Translations under genes and position numbers: made by a program
The notes under the pieces: generated by a model
Seen by the model: the letters and a program-made list of their open reading frames with translations, nothing else
What the model was told of the DNA's origin: nothing
The model's database searches: none
Part shown: in pieces, positions 16,163 to 24,664 of the stretch
Layout of the letters: each line of letters opens with the position of its first letter
Position numbering within the stretch: the stretch's first letter is position 1
DNA from: Verrucomicrobiia bacterium
GTDB taxonomy: Bacteria > Verrucomicrobiota > Verrucomicrobiia > Limisphaerales > UBA8199
Direction of reading: 5' to 3'
NCBI GenBank assembly: GCA_035946615.1
Contig: DASYZB010000058.1
Coordinates: 1-51,698 of the forward strand
Length of the DNA stretch: 51,698 bases

Positions 16163-17932
16163 ATGGACACACAATTTTTCAAAAAGAAGCGCCGGCAGGA
16201 GGCCTACGCCCTGGCTACTGTCATGGTCATCGGTGGCATCAGTATTGGCCTATTCGCCAGCGCCGCTCGCTGGACCGAAAGCAGTTCCGTCCTTAACGAC
16301 CGCCATAACACCTATAATAGCGCCGTAGCCGCCGCCGAAGGGGCCACCGAGTTGGTGTTGAGCTACCTGGACCGCGATTTCGTCAACCAAAGCTACGATC
16401 CGGCCAATCTCATCGCTTATCAGAATCTGGTGCCGACGAACGATTGGGCTGCGGCCTACCAATTTAGCGATGGCGCCGGCGGGGTGAATCGGACCTTTGT
16501 TACCGGCAGCAGCACCAATGTGATGACCAGTTTAAGCGGTCAGTTTGCGGGATTATATGGACTCGCTTACAACTGCTCGGTCCGCGCCAACGCCAGGCCC
16601 GTGGGCCCTTATGACATGGCGGCGGCCGTGGACCAGGAACTGCAATTGGCATCCATCCCGGTTTTCCAGTTCGCCATCTTTTATGGCATGACTCTCGAGA
16701 TCAATCCGGGACCCGCGATGAAAATCACCGGAAAGGTCCACAGCAACGCCGATATTTATACCTGCCCTGGCGCGACTTTGGAATACGCCGACACCGTCAC
16801 AGCGGTGGGGGACATTCACAATGGCAGCCGCGCGCCGGGGGACCCGACCGCTCCCAGTGGCAAGATGCCCACTTACGATATGACCAACCAGCCGACGCCC
16901 CATGCCAGCTCCCTGACCCTGCCGGTCGGCACAAACAACAGCCCCGCTGCCGTTAGAAGCATTGTCGAGGTCCCCCCTTTCAATGAAGACCCCAACTCGC
17001 CCGAGGGCAAGCAGCGCTACTATAACAATGCCGACCTGGTTGTCACAGTCACCCCAACCAACGCCATCGTCCAAACAGGTCAATGGGACGGTTTTAAGGA
17101 TGTTACTCCCGACGTTGGCGTGGGGACAAACGCCTCTTATTCGTTCGTGACGACAAATGACAGTTTCTATGACGCGCGGGAACAAAAGAACACGATGCTG
17201 ACCGACCTGAACGTGGGTTTCATGAACAAATGGATGACCAATACCGCCGCCTCCGGCGGGTCCTCCTTAAACAATCGCGTCCTGGCAACCTTGGGCCATC
17301 CCATCAACTCAGTCTATGTGAATGACGAACGCGTTAAGTCCGGAAACCTGACAGTGGTCCGCGTTTCCAATGGCCAGCAATTGCCCCCGGGTGGCTTGAC
17401 GGTCGCCACCGCCTTGCCGCTCTATGTGAAGGGCAGTTTTAATGCGCCTGTGACCACCCCCGGCTACACCAACACCTCCAACACATTGCCGGCTTCGCTC
17501 GTTGGCGATTCCATCACCGTTCTTTCCCAATCCTGGCAGGACTATATCAACAACACTAAATCTGTTACACAACGGCCTGCTACGGACACCACGGTGAATG
17601 CCGCCTTTATGGCGGGTATCGTTCAAACCGCCACCGTCGGCAAGGTCGGCCATTATAGCGGCGGCGTTGAGAATTTTCCTCGTTTTCTCGAGGACTGGGG
17701 CAGCAGCGGCAAGACGTTCACTTACAATGGCTCAATGGTCGTCATGTTTCCCAGCCAATATGCAACCAATTGGTGGAATGACCCCGGCACCGGCTCGGCC
17801 AATTACTACAACGCCCCAACGCGGAAATGGGCCTTTGACGTGAATTTTTTGGATTACAGAAAGCTCCCTCCTGCCACCCCGATGGTCCGCCAACTCATCC
17901 GGGGTCAATGGAGCGTAGTCGCAGCCCGCTAA
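16163..17932 (+). CDS. Large PilX-like membrane-anchored surface protein
   Basis: A 589-residue protein with a basic N-terminus (MDTQFFKKKRRQEAYALATV), one membrane helix (about 14-36) and then a helix rich in small residues (YNSAVAAAEGATELVLSYL), the layout of PilX-type minor pilins. The canonical prepilin motif is absent; the glutamate-containing RQEAYALA is only a partial match. The large extracytoplasmic part is Asn/Thr/Gly rich with no recognised domain. Placed directly after two prepilin-like genes, it probably works with the same pilus or pseudopilus. It is convergent with the sensor kinase, with 13 bases between, and has no visible terminator. Confidence 0.72.
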   Translation: MDTQFFKKKRRQEAYALATVMVIGGISIGLFASAARWTESSSVLNDRHNTYNSAVAAAEGATELVLSYLDRDFVNQSYDPANLIAYQNLVPTNDWAAAYQFSDGAGGVNRTFVTGSSTNVMTSLSGQFAGLYGLAYNCSVRANARPVGPYDMAAAVDQELQLASIPVFQFAIFYGMTLEINPGPAMKITGKVHSNADIYTCPGATLEYADTVTAVGDIHNGSRAPGDPTAPSGKMPTYDMTNQPTPHASSLTLPVGTNNSPAAVRSIVEVPPFNEDPNSPEGKQRYYNNADLVVTVTPTNAIVQTGQWDGFKDVTPDVGVGTNASYSFVTTNDSFYDAREQKNTMLTDLNVGFMNKWMTNTAASGGSSLNNRVLATLGHPINSVYVNDERVKSGNLTVVRVSNGQQLPPGGLTVATALPLYVKGSFNAPVTTPGYTNTSNTLPASLVGDSITVLSQSWQDYINNTKSVTQRPATDTTVNAAFMAGIVQTATVGKVGHYSGGVENFPRFLEDWGSSGKTFTYNGSMVVMFPSQYATNWWNDPGTGSANYYNAPTRKWAFDVNFLDYRKLPPATPMVRQLIRGQWSVVAAR

Positions 17933-17945
17933 GCGAAGAGCCTGT

Positions 17946-20215
17946 TCAGGGTGCGCTGAGCGCCTGCTCAATCGCAGCCCGGAAATCAGCAAGAGAAAAT
18001 GGCTTTGGCAAACAAGCCTTTCTTCGGTCTTTTAAGAATTTTTCGACTCTACCGTTGATGATGTCACCAGTGATGAAAACCACCCGCTCAGACAATAGCG
18101 GATTGGAAATCCTCAGCCGTTCATAGACATCCGCGCCGTTGAGCCCCGGCATTTTCCAGTCGCATAGGGCCAAATCGTAGTTGGTCTCATTCAACCGGCG
18201 CAGAGCAGCCTCTCCGTCCTGCGCCACATCGACCTGATAACCGTGTTGAGTGAGCTCGCTGCGAACCATCTCCAGAATCGGCTCCTCATCGTCAATCACG
18301 AGCACCTTCTTCCCCAGGCCCTTTTTGAAGTTTGAAACCGGATTGGCCGGCGGAAGAGGCGCCTGCCCTTTGTCCGCGATTGCGGCCATGATAGGGATAT
18401 CGATAACAAACTCTGCGCCTTGCCCGGTCTTGCTGCGCGCCTGAATCGTCCCACCGTGCTCGGTCACCACCCCGTAACACAAACTCAAGCCCAGGCCGGT
18501 TCCTTCTCCAATTTCTTTGGTCCTGAAAAATGGGTCGAATAGCTTGCACAGATATTCCTGCGGAATGCCCGGTCCATCGTCCTGGAAGACAATGCGGATT
18601 CCTTGTCCGATATTCTCGGTCCTGATGATCACACGGCCTTTCTTGCCTTTGGCTTCAATGGCCTGGCGGGCGTTGTTGATGATGTTCAGGAATACTTGCT
18701 GCATTTGATGCCCATCCAGCATCGAATTGGGTAATTCTGATCCAGCTCCGTGACGATCTCGATATTGCTCGTGCGCAGTTGGTATTGCATGAACTCGACG
18801 GCATCCCCAATGAGGGCGTTCACATTTGAAAGTTTCCGCTCCGGCGGATGGCAGCGCGCGAAGATGAGCAGGCTTTGGACAATTCTCTGGCATCGCTGGG
18901 CACTCTTGTAAATGAGTTCGAGGTAACGCCTTTGTTGCGGGTGCGTGGGAGCTTCGACAAGGAATTCAGAGAACCCCATTACGGCCGTCAGGGGATTATT
19001 TAATTCGTGCGCCACGCCGGCAACAAATTCACCGATGCCCGAGAGCTTTTCGCTCCGGATCAACTGCGCCTGGGTTGTCTTGAGAGTCGAGACGCTGCAC
19101 TCCAGCTCCTGCCGCGCCCGCTTCAGATTCTCCGTCATCTGATTGAAAACAAGCGCGAGTTTGCCGCATTCATCATTCGAGGTCACTTCGACATGACGGG
19201 AAAAATCGCCGCGCCCGACGGATTCGGCGCTCAGTTGCAATTGGCGCAGAGGCTTTGTGGCTTTGCGCACCAGCAAGCCCACAATCGCGGCGCCTAACAG
19301 AATCCCCAATACTCCAACCAGCAGGACCGTTTGTTGCATGCCTTCAAAGGCCCGCAGCGGTTGTTCGTAAGACGACAGAAGCAGATAGCCAAGGCCGCCG
19401 TCCCCGTTTAGAGACACGAATTTGCCCGCTGCGCAAAAATAATGCTCGTCGCCCAGGAGCACCTGCCCCGGCCCGCTGGAGCGGGCCTCTTCGGCGCGTT
19501 GGGTGAACAGCCGGGCCAACTGTTCACGGAAATTTGAACCCGGAATGGTTGAGGCGACAACATGGCCATTGGCCAGCAGGACGATTTGGCTGTGAGTGAG
19601 TGCGCTGAGCTCTCGCGCCACGCTGTCGCCGATCTCAGAGCCCACTACCAGCACGCCAACCGGAACCGTGCTGCTGCTCCCGAAAATCGGAAATCCGCTG
19701 CCGCCAAAGACCGGGATTGAAACCACATCGAATAATCGGGCGCCAACCCGGATGGTGTCGGCTCTTGGTTCGCCGGCCAGAGCCTGCTTCATAGCAGCCG
19801 CGCTGCTCGTTTCGAACTCTCCCAGAGACAGGCGCGGGTCGCGCTGGGCGCTGGCTTGGATGTCCCCCTTGCTGGAAGTGAACAAGGCCACATCCACTCC
19901 TTGATCGGCCGGCAAGTCCTTGATTGCATCCCGCACGGTCTGCATATGCCTGCCTTGAAAGGCTGCTTTGTAGCGCGGCTCGTTTGAGAGATTGCGAAAG
20001 CGCAGCAAGAGGTTTTTCGTGTGCAGATTCTCCGAGTTGCGGAATACCGAGTCGGCGGTTTCCAAACTGCGCGCGGCTTGGGTTTGGAACTGTCGTGTGA
20101 TGCGGCGATTCACCAACCAAACAGTAAGGATTAGTTGCAGCACCATGATCGAAACCAGTGGCGCCATCACCTTCGTGCTGAAACTTGCTTTCACAATGGA
20201 TCGGCTTCGCCCCAT
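17946..20215 (-). pseudogene. Hybrid sensor histidine kinase-receiver, split by an apparent one-base deletion
   Basis: The 5' frame (20215 to about 18734) encodes a membrane helix (17-36), an extracytoplasmic sensor region, a second helix (about 296-316), HAMP (about 317-370) and the H-box GVAHELNNPL with His403. It then changes frame after LDQN (residues 491-494) and ends in 15 unrelated codons at 18686. The next frame continues the kinase exactly: LPNSMLDGHQMQQ, N-box NIINNARQAIE, DDGPGIP and GEGTGLGLSL, then a receiver domain with VIDDEEP and phospho-acceptor Asp in LCDWKMPG, ending at 17946. Restoring one T at about 18733 gives a continuous protein of about 755 residues. Sequencing error, real mutation or recoding cannot be separated here. 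Confidence 0.85.
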
Positions 20216-20538
20216 GCGCTCGATTTATGCCAGTCCGCCTGGGAATGCCCCTTGGCCTTACACGGCTTGCCCCCGGAGATTCTCATTTTTGTTGTGGCGT
20301 ACCCATGACCCAAACGGCAGCAATCGGTGTGCCCAGGTCCTATTTTCCGGGGGTGCGCGCTACACCGTGGAAACCGACCCTTCTCAAGATCATTTCTTCC
20401 GGGGTGTCCCGAATTTAGACGTGCCACTCGCATCCGAAATAAACGCTTTCTGGACTTAACTTGGCGCTGTTGCCCCCCCGATCGGTAGCGCTCGATGCCA
20501 AAATGATTTCAGAATAGGGGTTTGAATAGAAGAGATGC
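20216..20538. other. Intergenic region without a recognised gene
   Basis: These 323 bases separate the sensor kinase start from the rhaB stop, both on the minus strand. The region should contain the kinase promoter. It has a short run of seven C residues near 20475. No convincing ORF, hairpin terminator or RNA gene was recognised. Confidence 0.5.
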
Positions 20539-22017
20539 CTACAATTCGTTAAACCGTGCGGCTGCGGCGTCCCATCGTTGCGCATCCAACGGCTCATAAG
20601 CGGTCACATGGCTCGAGCGGCGCGCCACCTCCCGCTGTTCGGCCAGGGCGGACAACTCGCCGCTAGCCCGCACCTGGACCAGGAGATTGCCCAGGGCGGT
20701 GGCCTCGACGGGGCCGCACACAACGGGGCGGCGGCAGGCATCGGCGGTAAATTGGTTGAGCATCTTGCTTTGGGAACCGCCGCCGACAACGTGGATGACC
20801 TCGATGCGATTGCCAGTGAGTTCTTCGAGCCAACCCAGCACCTGGCGGTATTTCAGCGCCAAACTTTCGTAGGCGCACCGGACCAACTCGGCTTCGGTGC
20901 GCGGAAGCGGCTGGCCTGTCTTATGGCAAAATGCCTGGATGGCCTTGGGCATGTCCGGCGGATTCAGGAACCCCGGGTCATCGGGATTCACCAGGGAGCG
21001 TAAGGGTGGCGCCTTTGCCGCCATCCGAGCGAGTTGAGCGTAGGAATAGTGCTGACCCCGGCACTCGAAGGCGCGCTTGCATTGCTGAACCAGCCACAAG
21101 CCCATGATGTTTTTAAGCAGCCGATAGGTGCCCTCGACCCCGCCTTCGTTGGTCAGATTCAATTCCTGAGTGCGTTGTGAGAGCGAGGCCTGGCGCACCT
21201 CGACGCCCATGAGCGACCAGGTCCCTGAACTGATGTAGGCCCAATTGGCCTGGCCAGTATGAGCGGTCGGAACACCCGCAACAGCCGAGGCGGTGTCATG
21301 AGAGGGCGGGGCGACGACTTTGATTCCCTGCACACCGAGCGTTGCGGCAAGGCCGCGCCGCAGGGGCCCCAGGCTGGTTCCTGGCGCAACAATTTTTGGA
21401 AAGATGCGGAGGGGTAATCCGAATTTCTTTAAGAGCGGGCCGGCCCAAGTGCGGGTTAGCGGGTTCAGGCATTGCGAAGTCGAGGCGATGGTGAATTCAG
21501 ACACGCGCGAGCCGCACAGGGCCCAATGAATGAAATCGGGCATGAAGAGCAGGCACGCGGCGCGCTCCAACAGTTCCGGGGCGTGCCGTTTGAGGGCCAG
21601 CAACTGAAACAGGGTGTTGAGTTGCATGAACTGAAGGCCGGTTTGTGCGAAGATTTCCTGGCGCGGCGCTTTCCTGAAGGCCTTGGCCATCATCCCATCG
21701 GTGCGCGAGTCGCGATAATGATAAGGCTGGCCCAGCATCTCCTCGTGACGGCTGAGCAGCACAAAATCGACACCCCAGGTATCTGCGCCCACCGAGACAA
21801 TCGATTTGCCATACTTTGCGGCGGCCAGGGAAAGGCCATTTTGAATCTCGGCCCAGAGGCGGAGAGCGTCCCAGCGCAATGAACCGGCCAATAGAACAGG
21901 GCCGTTGGGGAACCGGTGGATTTCTTCCAATTGGATGATTTTGCCATTCCAAAGACCGGCCATGATGCGCCCGCTTTCGGCGCCCAGGTCAATGGCAAGA
22001 TGAACGCGGGGGGCCAT
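20539..22017 (-). CDS. rhaB: Rhamnulokinase
   Basis: Phosphorylates L-rhamnulose to L-rhamnulose 1-phosphate in the cytoplasm. It is a FGGY-type kinase of 492 residues. The N-terminal phosphate-binding motif is AIDLGAESGRI, the catalytic aspartate lies in PPSHDTASAVAG, and the C-terminal nucleotide motif is VVGGGSQSKMLN. The stretch GADTWGVDFVLL is typical of RhaB. The start MAPRVHL at 22017 is preferred over the open frame to 22044. It follows rhaA after a 121-base gap that contains a dispersed repeat. The rhamnulose-phosphate aldolase or another downstream step is not in the window. Confidence 0.94.
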   Translation of the reverse strand: MAPRVHLAIDLGAESGRIMAGLWNGKIIQLEEIHRFPNGPVLLAGSLRWDALRLWAEIQNGLSLAAAKYGKSIVSVGADTWGVDFVLLSRHEEMLGQPYHYRDSRTDGMMAKAFRKAPRQEIFAQTGLQFMQLNTLFQLLALKRHAPELLERAACLLFMPDFIHWALCGSRVSEFTIASTSQCLNPLTRTWAGPLLKKFGLPLRIFPKIVAPGTSLGPLRRGLAATLGVQGIKVVAPPSHDTASAVAGVPTAHTGQANWAYISSGTWSLMGVEVRQASLSQRTQELNLTNEGGVEGTYRLLKNIMGLWLVQQCKRAFECRGQHYSYAQLARMAAKAPPLRSLVNPDDPGFLNPPDMPKAIQAFCHKTGQPLPRTEAELVRCAYESLALKYRQVLGWLEELTGNRIEVIHVVGGGSQSKMLNQFTADACRRPVVCGPVEATALGNLLVQVRASGELSALAEQREVARRSSHVTAYEPLDAQRWDAAAARFNEL

Positions 22018-22040
22018 GGTCTTACCAGGAGGACAGCGGC

Positions 22041-22084
22041 GCACAGAGGGACCCCTCTCCCCTTCGGAACGGGAGTGGGAGAAT
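22041..22084. repeat. CTCTCCCC/GGGAG hairpin repeat, copy 1
   Basis: The rhaA-rhaB gap contains CACAGAGGGACCCCTCTCCC followed by CTTCGGAACGGGAGTGGGAG, an imperfect hairpin. The reverse complement of 50338-50387 carries the same opening and the same CTCTCCCC core. It separates two genes of one operon, so it may affect rhaB expression or transcript stability. Confidence 0.6.
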
Positions 22085-22138
22085 CATCGGCAGCTTACGT
22101 TTGTAGCGCATGTTGCAGCCTCCTCTTTAATACTTGGC

Positions 22139-23404
22139 TCAACCTCGTTTTGCCAACACCTCGCGTTCGTAAGCTTTCACCTCAGCCAGCCAGGACTCGC
22201 CCACCGGCTTGCCATGTTTCTCGCAGTAAAAATCCCAGACAGGACCGAAGGGCAGGGATTTGGCCTCCTCCATCAATGCCAACCGGGCGGTGAAATCTGG
22301 TTGGGCTTCGAGGCCTTTGAGTTGTTGGCTGGGGGCCAGGAGCGCCAGAAGGAGCGCTTTGGCCATGTTGCGCGCGCCAATCACCCAGGCGGCTACCCGG
22401 TTGATGCTTGCGTCGAAGTAATCCAGCCCTATGCGCACCCGGTCCAGATAGCCACCCCAGACAACCTCTTGGGCGATAGCTTGGAGTTCATCGGTCAGCG
22501 TCACGACGTGATCGCTGTCCCAGCGCACCCCGCGGCTGACGTGCAGGGCGATCTCTGGCAAATAGCAGAGCACGGCAGAAATCTTATCGGCAATGCCTTC
22601 GGTTGGATGGTAATGGCCTGCATCCAGAGTGAGCAGGGTCTTGCGGCTCACGGCATAGCCGAGATAGAACTCATGAGAACCAGGCGTGTAGCTCTCGGCT
22701 CCGATGCCAAAGAGCTTGGGCTCGACCGAATCGACGTTGTATTTCTTATCGATTCGCTTCCGGAAAACTGCATCAAGGGATTCGACCAACCGCTCGCGTG
22801 GCCCCCGGCGGTCCGCCGGTGTATCCTTCATGCCGTCGGGTATCCAAAGATTCGTCAGGCAGGCTGTGCCGAGGGCCTTGCCAATTTCGGCTCCGATTTC
22901 GCGGCAGCGGATGCCGTGCTCGATCCAGAATTGCCGGATGGATGCGTCCGGACTGGTGAGGGTGAGTCCCCCGGCCACTTTGGGGTGGGCGAAATAGGTT
23001 TGGTTAAAGTCCAACCCGATTTGAATCGATTTGGCCCAGGCTATCCAATCCTTGAACTGAGCCACGGTGAGGGCATCCCGGTCCATTCGCTTGCCATTGG
23101 TCTCGGCGTATGAGGCATGGAGGTTAAACCGGCGCCGGCCAGGAATCATCGAGAGGGCCTTTTCAAAATCGGCGCGAAGCTCCTGCGGCGTGCGCGCTTT
23201 GCCGGGATAATTCCCTGTGACCGCCAGACCGCCGCCAGGTCCCTGCGCGGTTCGTTCGAAGCCGCCGACATCATCGCCTTGCCAGCAATGGATGGAAATA
23301 GGAATCCGTGCGAGGGCCTCGAGTGCCTTTCCGGTATCAACGCCAACTGCGGCGTAGCGTTCGCTTGCGAGTTGATAAATCTTTTGAATGGATTTGGTGT
23401 TCAT
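22139..23404 (-). CDS. rhaA: L-rhamnose isomerase
   Basis: Converts L-rhamnose to L-rhamnulose with divalent metal, the first step of rhamnose catabolism. The 421-residue length matches the RhaA family (about 420). Recognisable family stretches are SIHCWQGDDVGGFE near residues 37-50, FNQTYFAHP, GIGAESYTPGSHEFY and TLDAGHYHPTE, which hold the acidic and histidine metal ligands. It lies between the URO-D-like gene (27-base gap) and rhaB in a minus-strand operon with a GH2 enzyme, which suggests rhamnose released from a plant or algal glycan. Confidence 0.95.
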   Translation of the reverse strand: MNTKSIQKIYQLASERYAAVGVDTGKALEALARIPISIHCWQGDDVGGFERTAQGPGGGLAVTGNYPGKARTPQELRADFEKALSMIPGRRRFNLHASYAETNGKRMDRDALTVAQFKDWIAWAKSIQIGLDFNQTYFAHPKVAGGLTLTSPDASIRQFWIEHGIRCREIGAEIGKALGTACLTNLWIPDGMKDTPADRRGPRERLVESLDAVFRKRIDKKYNVDSVEPKLFGIGAESYTPGSHEFYLGYAVSRKTLLTLDAGHYHPTEGIADKISAVLCYLPEIALHVSRGVRWDSDHVVTLTDELQAIAQEVVWGGYLDRVRIGLDYFDASINRVAAWVIGARNMAKALLLALLAPSQQLKGLEAQPDFTARLALMEEAKSLPFGPVWDFYCEKHGKPVGESWLAEVKAYEREVLAKRG

Positions 23405-23431
23405 GGTCGATTGGAGCGGGAAACCATTCCA

Positions 23432-24664
23432 TCAGGCGCTCATGGCCGCTTCGTACATCGCTGCAACATTGGCAGGCGGCACATCAGCAAGGATATTGTG
23501 CACTTGCTGAAAGACATAGCCGCCGCCGGGCCGCCAAATGTCCAATTGCTGCAACACATGTTCGCGGACCTGGGCCGGGGTTCCTTTAATCAGAACATCC
23601 CGCGTGTCGCAGCCACCGCCCCAAAAGGTCAGTTGTGCGCCGAAGTCGTGCTTTAGCCCGGCGACTCCCATGCCGCGGCAAGTGATTTGGACCGGATTGA
23701 TGGCGTCCAACCCGGCCTCGATGAGGTCGGGCAGCAATTCGCGAACCCCTCCACAGCAATGGAGCTGGATTTTGAGGTGAGGGGCGCGTTTTCTGACGAG
23801 CTGCCACATCTCCTGTTCGCGCGGTTTGAAAAACTCCCGGTACATCGCCGGCGAGACCTGAGGACCGGATTGCATGCCCAGATCATCGCCGAACATAATG
23901 ATGTCGATCTGGTCCGCGACCGCGCGCAAAAAGGTTTCCAGATTGCGCAGATGAATCTGCATGAGTTCATCAAGAAACCGATGGGCCTTGGCGGGTTCAG
24001 CGGCCAAGAGCATCAGGAAATTGTCATTGCGATAGAACCATTGCCCCAGCTCGAGCAGGTTTCCGCCGAACAAACCAATGATAGCGCGGTCGGTCTGTTG
24101 CCGCAGACGGCGCGCGCCCTCGGCGAGAATTCTTTCGGCATCGGGTCCAGAGGCAATTGGCCCCGGAGGCGAGGCCATGGCCGACCACATACATTCGGCG
24201 AGGTTGGGCTCGACCTTGCCCGGGTCCTCGCGCTCGAGAAAAGGGAAATGGGCCTGCTCGAAGTACCACACTCCTGGCGGCATACGGGCGATAATCCTCT
24301 GCGCCGGTTGCGAGCGCACGACCCAGCCGCCGTTCTCGCGCTCGGGCCGCGCCCAGGCCGGCATCAGACAAGGCCTGCCGTCTGGCAGAACCCACTCGAC
24401 CCAGTATTTATCTTCGAGGGCGAATCCGCGCCCAAGTTCTATGGTATCGACCTGGAAACGCTCGAGCACATCCTCATCGACAATCGCAAGCTGCTGCACC
24501 GGGTCATAGACGCGGATAGGCCGCTTGGGCAAATCGAGGAACTCGCGCAAGCGCGCATAAGCCATCGCCGCGATACCGGATGAGCGGTGGCCCGAAAGGT
24601 CTATGGGAATGCGGTCCGGCTCGCGATGGGCCAGAGCCGCTAGAATGCGTTCGCGCGATGTCAT
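23432..24664 (-). CDS. URO-D superfamily protein, probably methyltransferase-like, in the rhamnose operon
   Basis: A 410-residue uroporphyrinogen-decarboxylase-fold protein. It is not a normal HemE: the N-terminal RQAGRY substrate motif is missing and the start MTSRERILAALAHREPDRIP is typical of the MtaA-like branch. A possible zinc site H-x-C...C is seen in LHCCGG followed 48 residues later by the cysteine of GGGCDT, as in corrinoid-dependent methyltransferases. Its ATG overlaps the stop of the GH2 gene (ATGA) and rhaA follows, so it is co-expressed with rhamnose catabolism. A role in removing methyl groups from methylated sugars is only a suggestion; no corrinoid protein gene is nearby. Confidence 0.8.
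   Translation of the reverse strand: MTSRERILAALAHREPDRIPIDLSGHRSSGIAAMAYARLREFLDLPKRPIRVYDPVQQLAIVDEDVLERFQVDTIELGRGFALEDKYWVEWVLPDGRPCLMPAWARPERENGGWVVRSQPAQRIIARMPPGVWYFEQAHFPFLEREDPGKVEPNLAECMWSAMASPPGPIASGPDAERILAEGARRLRQQTDRAIIGLFGGNLLELGQWFYRNDNFLMLLAAEPAKAHRFLDELMQIHLRNLETFLRAVADQIDIIMFGDDLGMQSGPQVSPAMYREFFKPREQEMWQLVRKRAPHLKIQLHCCGGVRELLPDLIEAGLDAINPVQITCRGMGVAGLKHDFGAQLTFWGGGCDTRDVLIKGTPAQVREHVLQQLDIWRPGGGYVFQQVHNILADVPPANVAAMYEAAMSA

Noticed and set aside
18686-18893. Programmed ribosomal frameshift in the hybrid kinase
   Set aside because: No slippery heptamer or downstream structure was seen at the junction, so mutation or sequencing error is the simpler reading.
22016-23113. 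A 365-codon plus-strand frame opposite rhaA
   Set aside because: rhaA on the minus strand has full length and conserved motifs; the antisense product shows none.
23432-24664. Annotation as HemE uroporphyrinogen decarboxylase
   Set aside because: The N-terminal substrate motif is missing, a possible zinc-site signature is present, and the context is sugar catabolism rather than haem synthesis.
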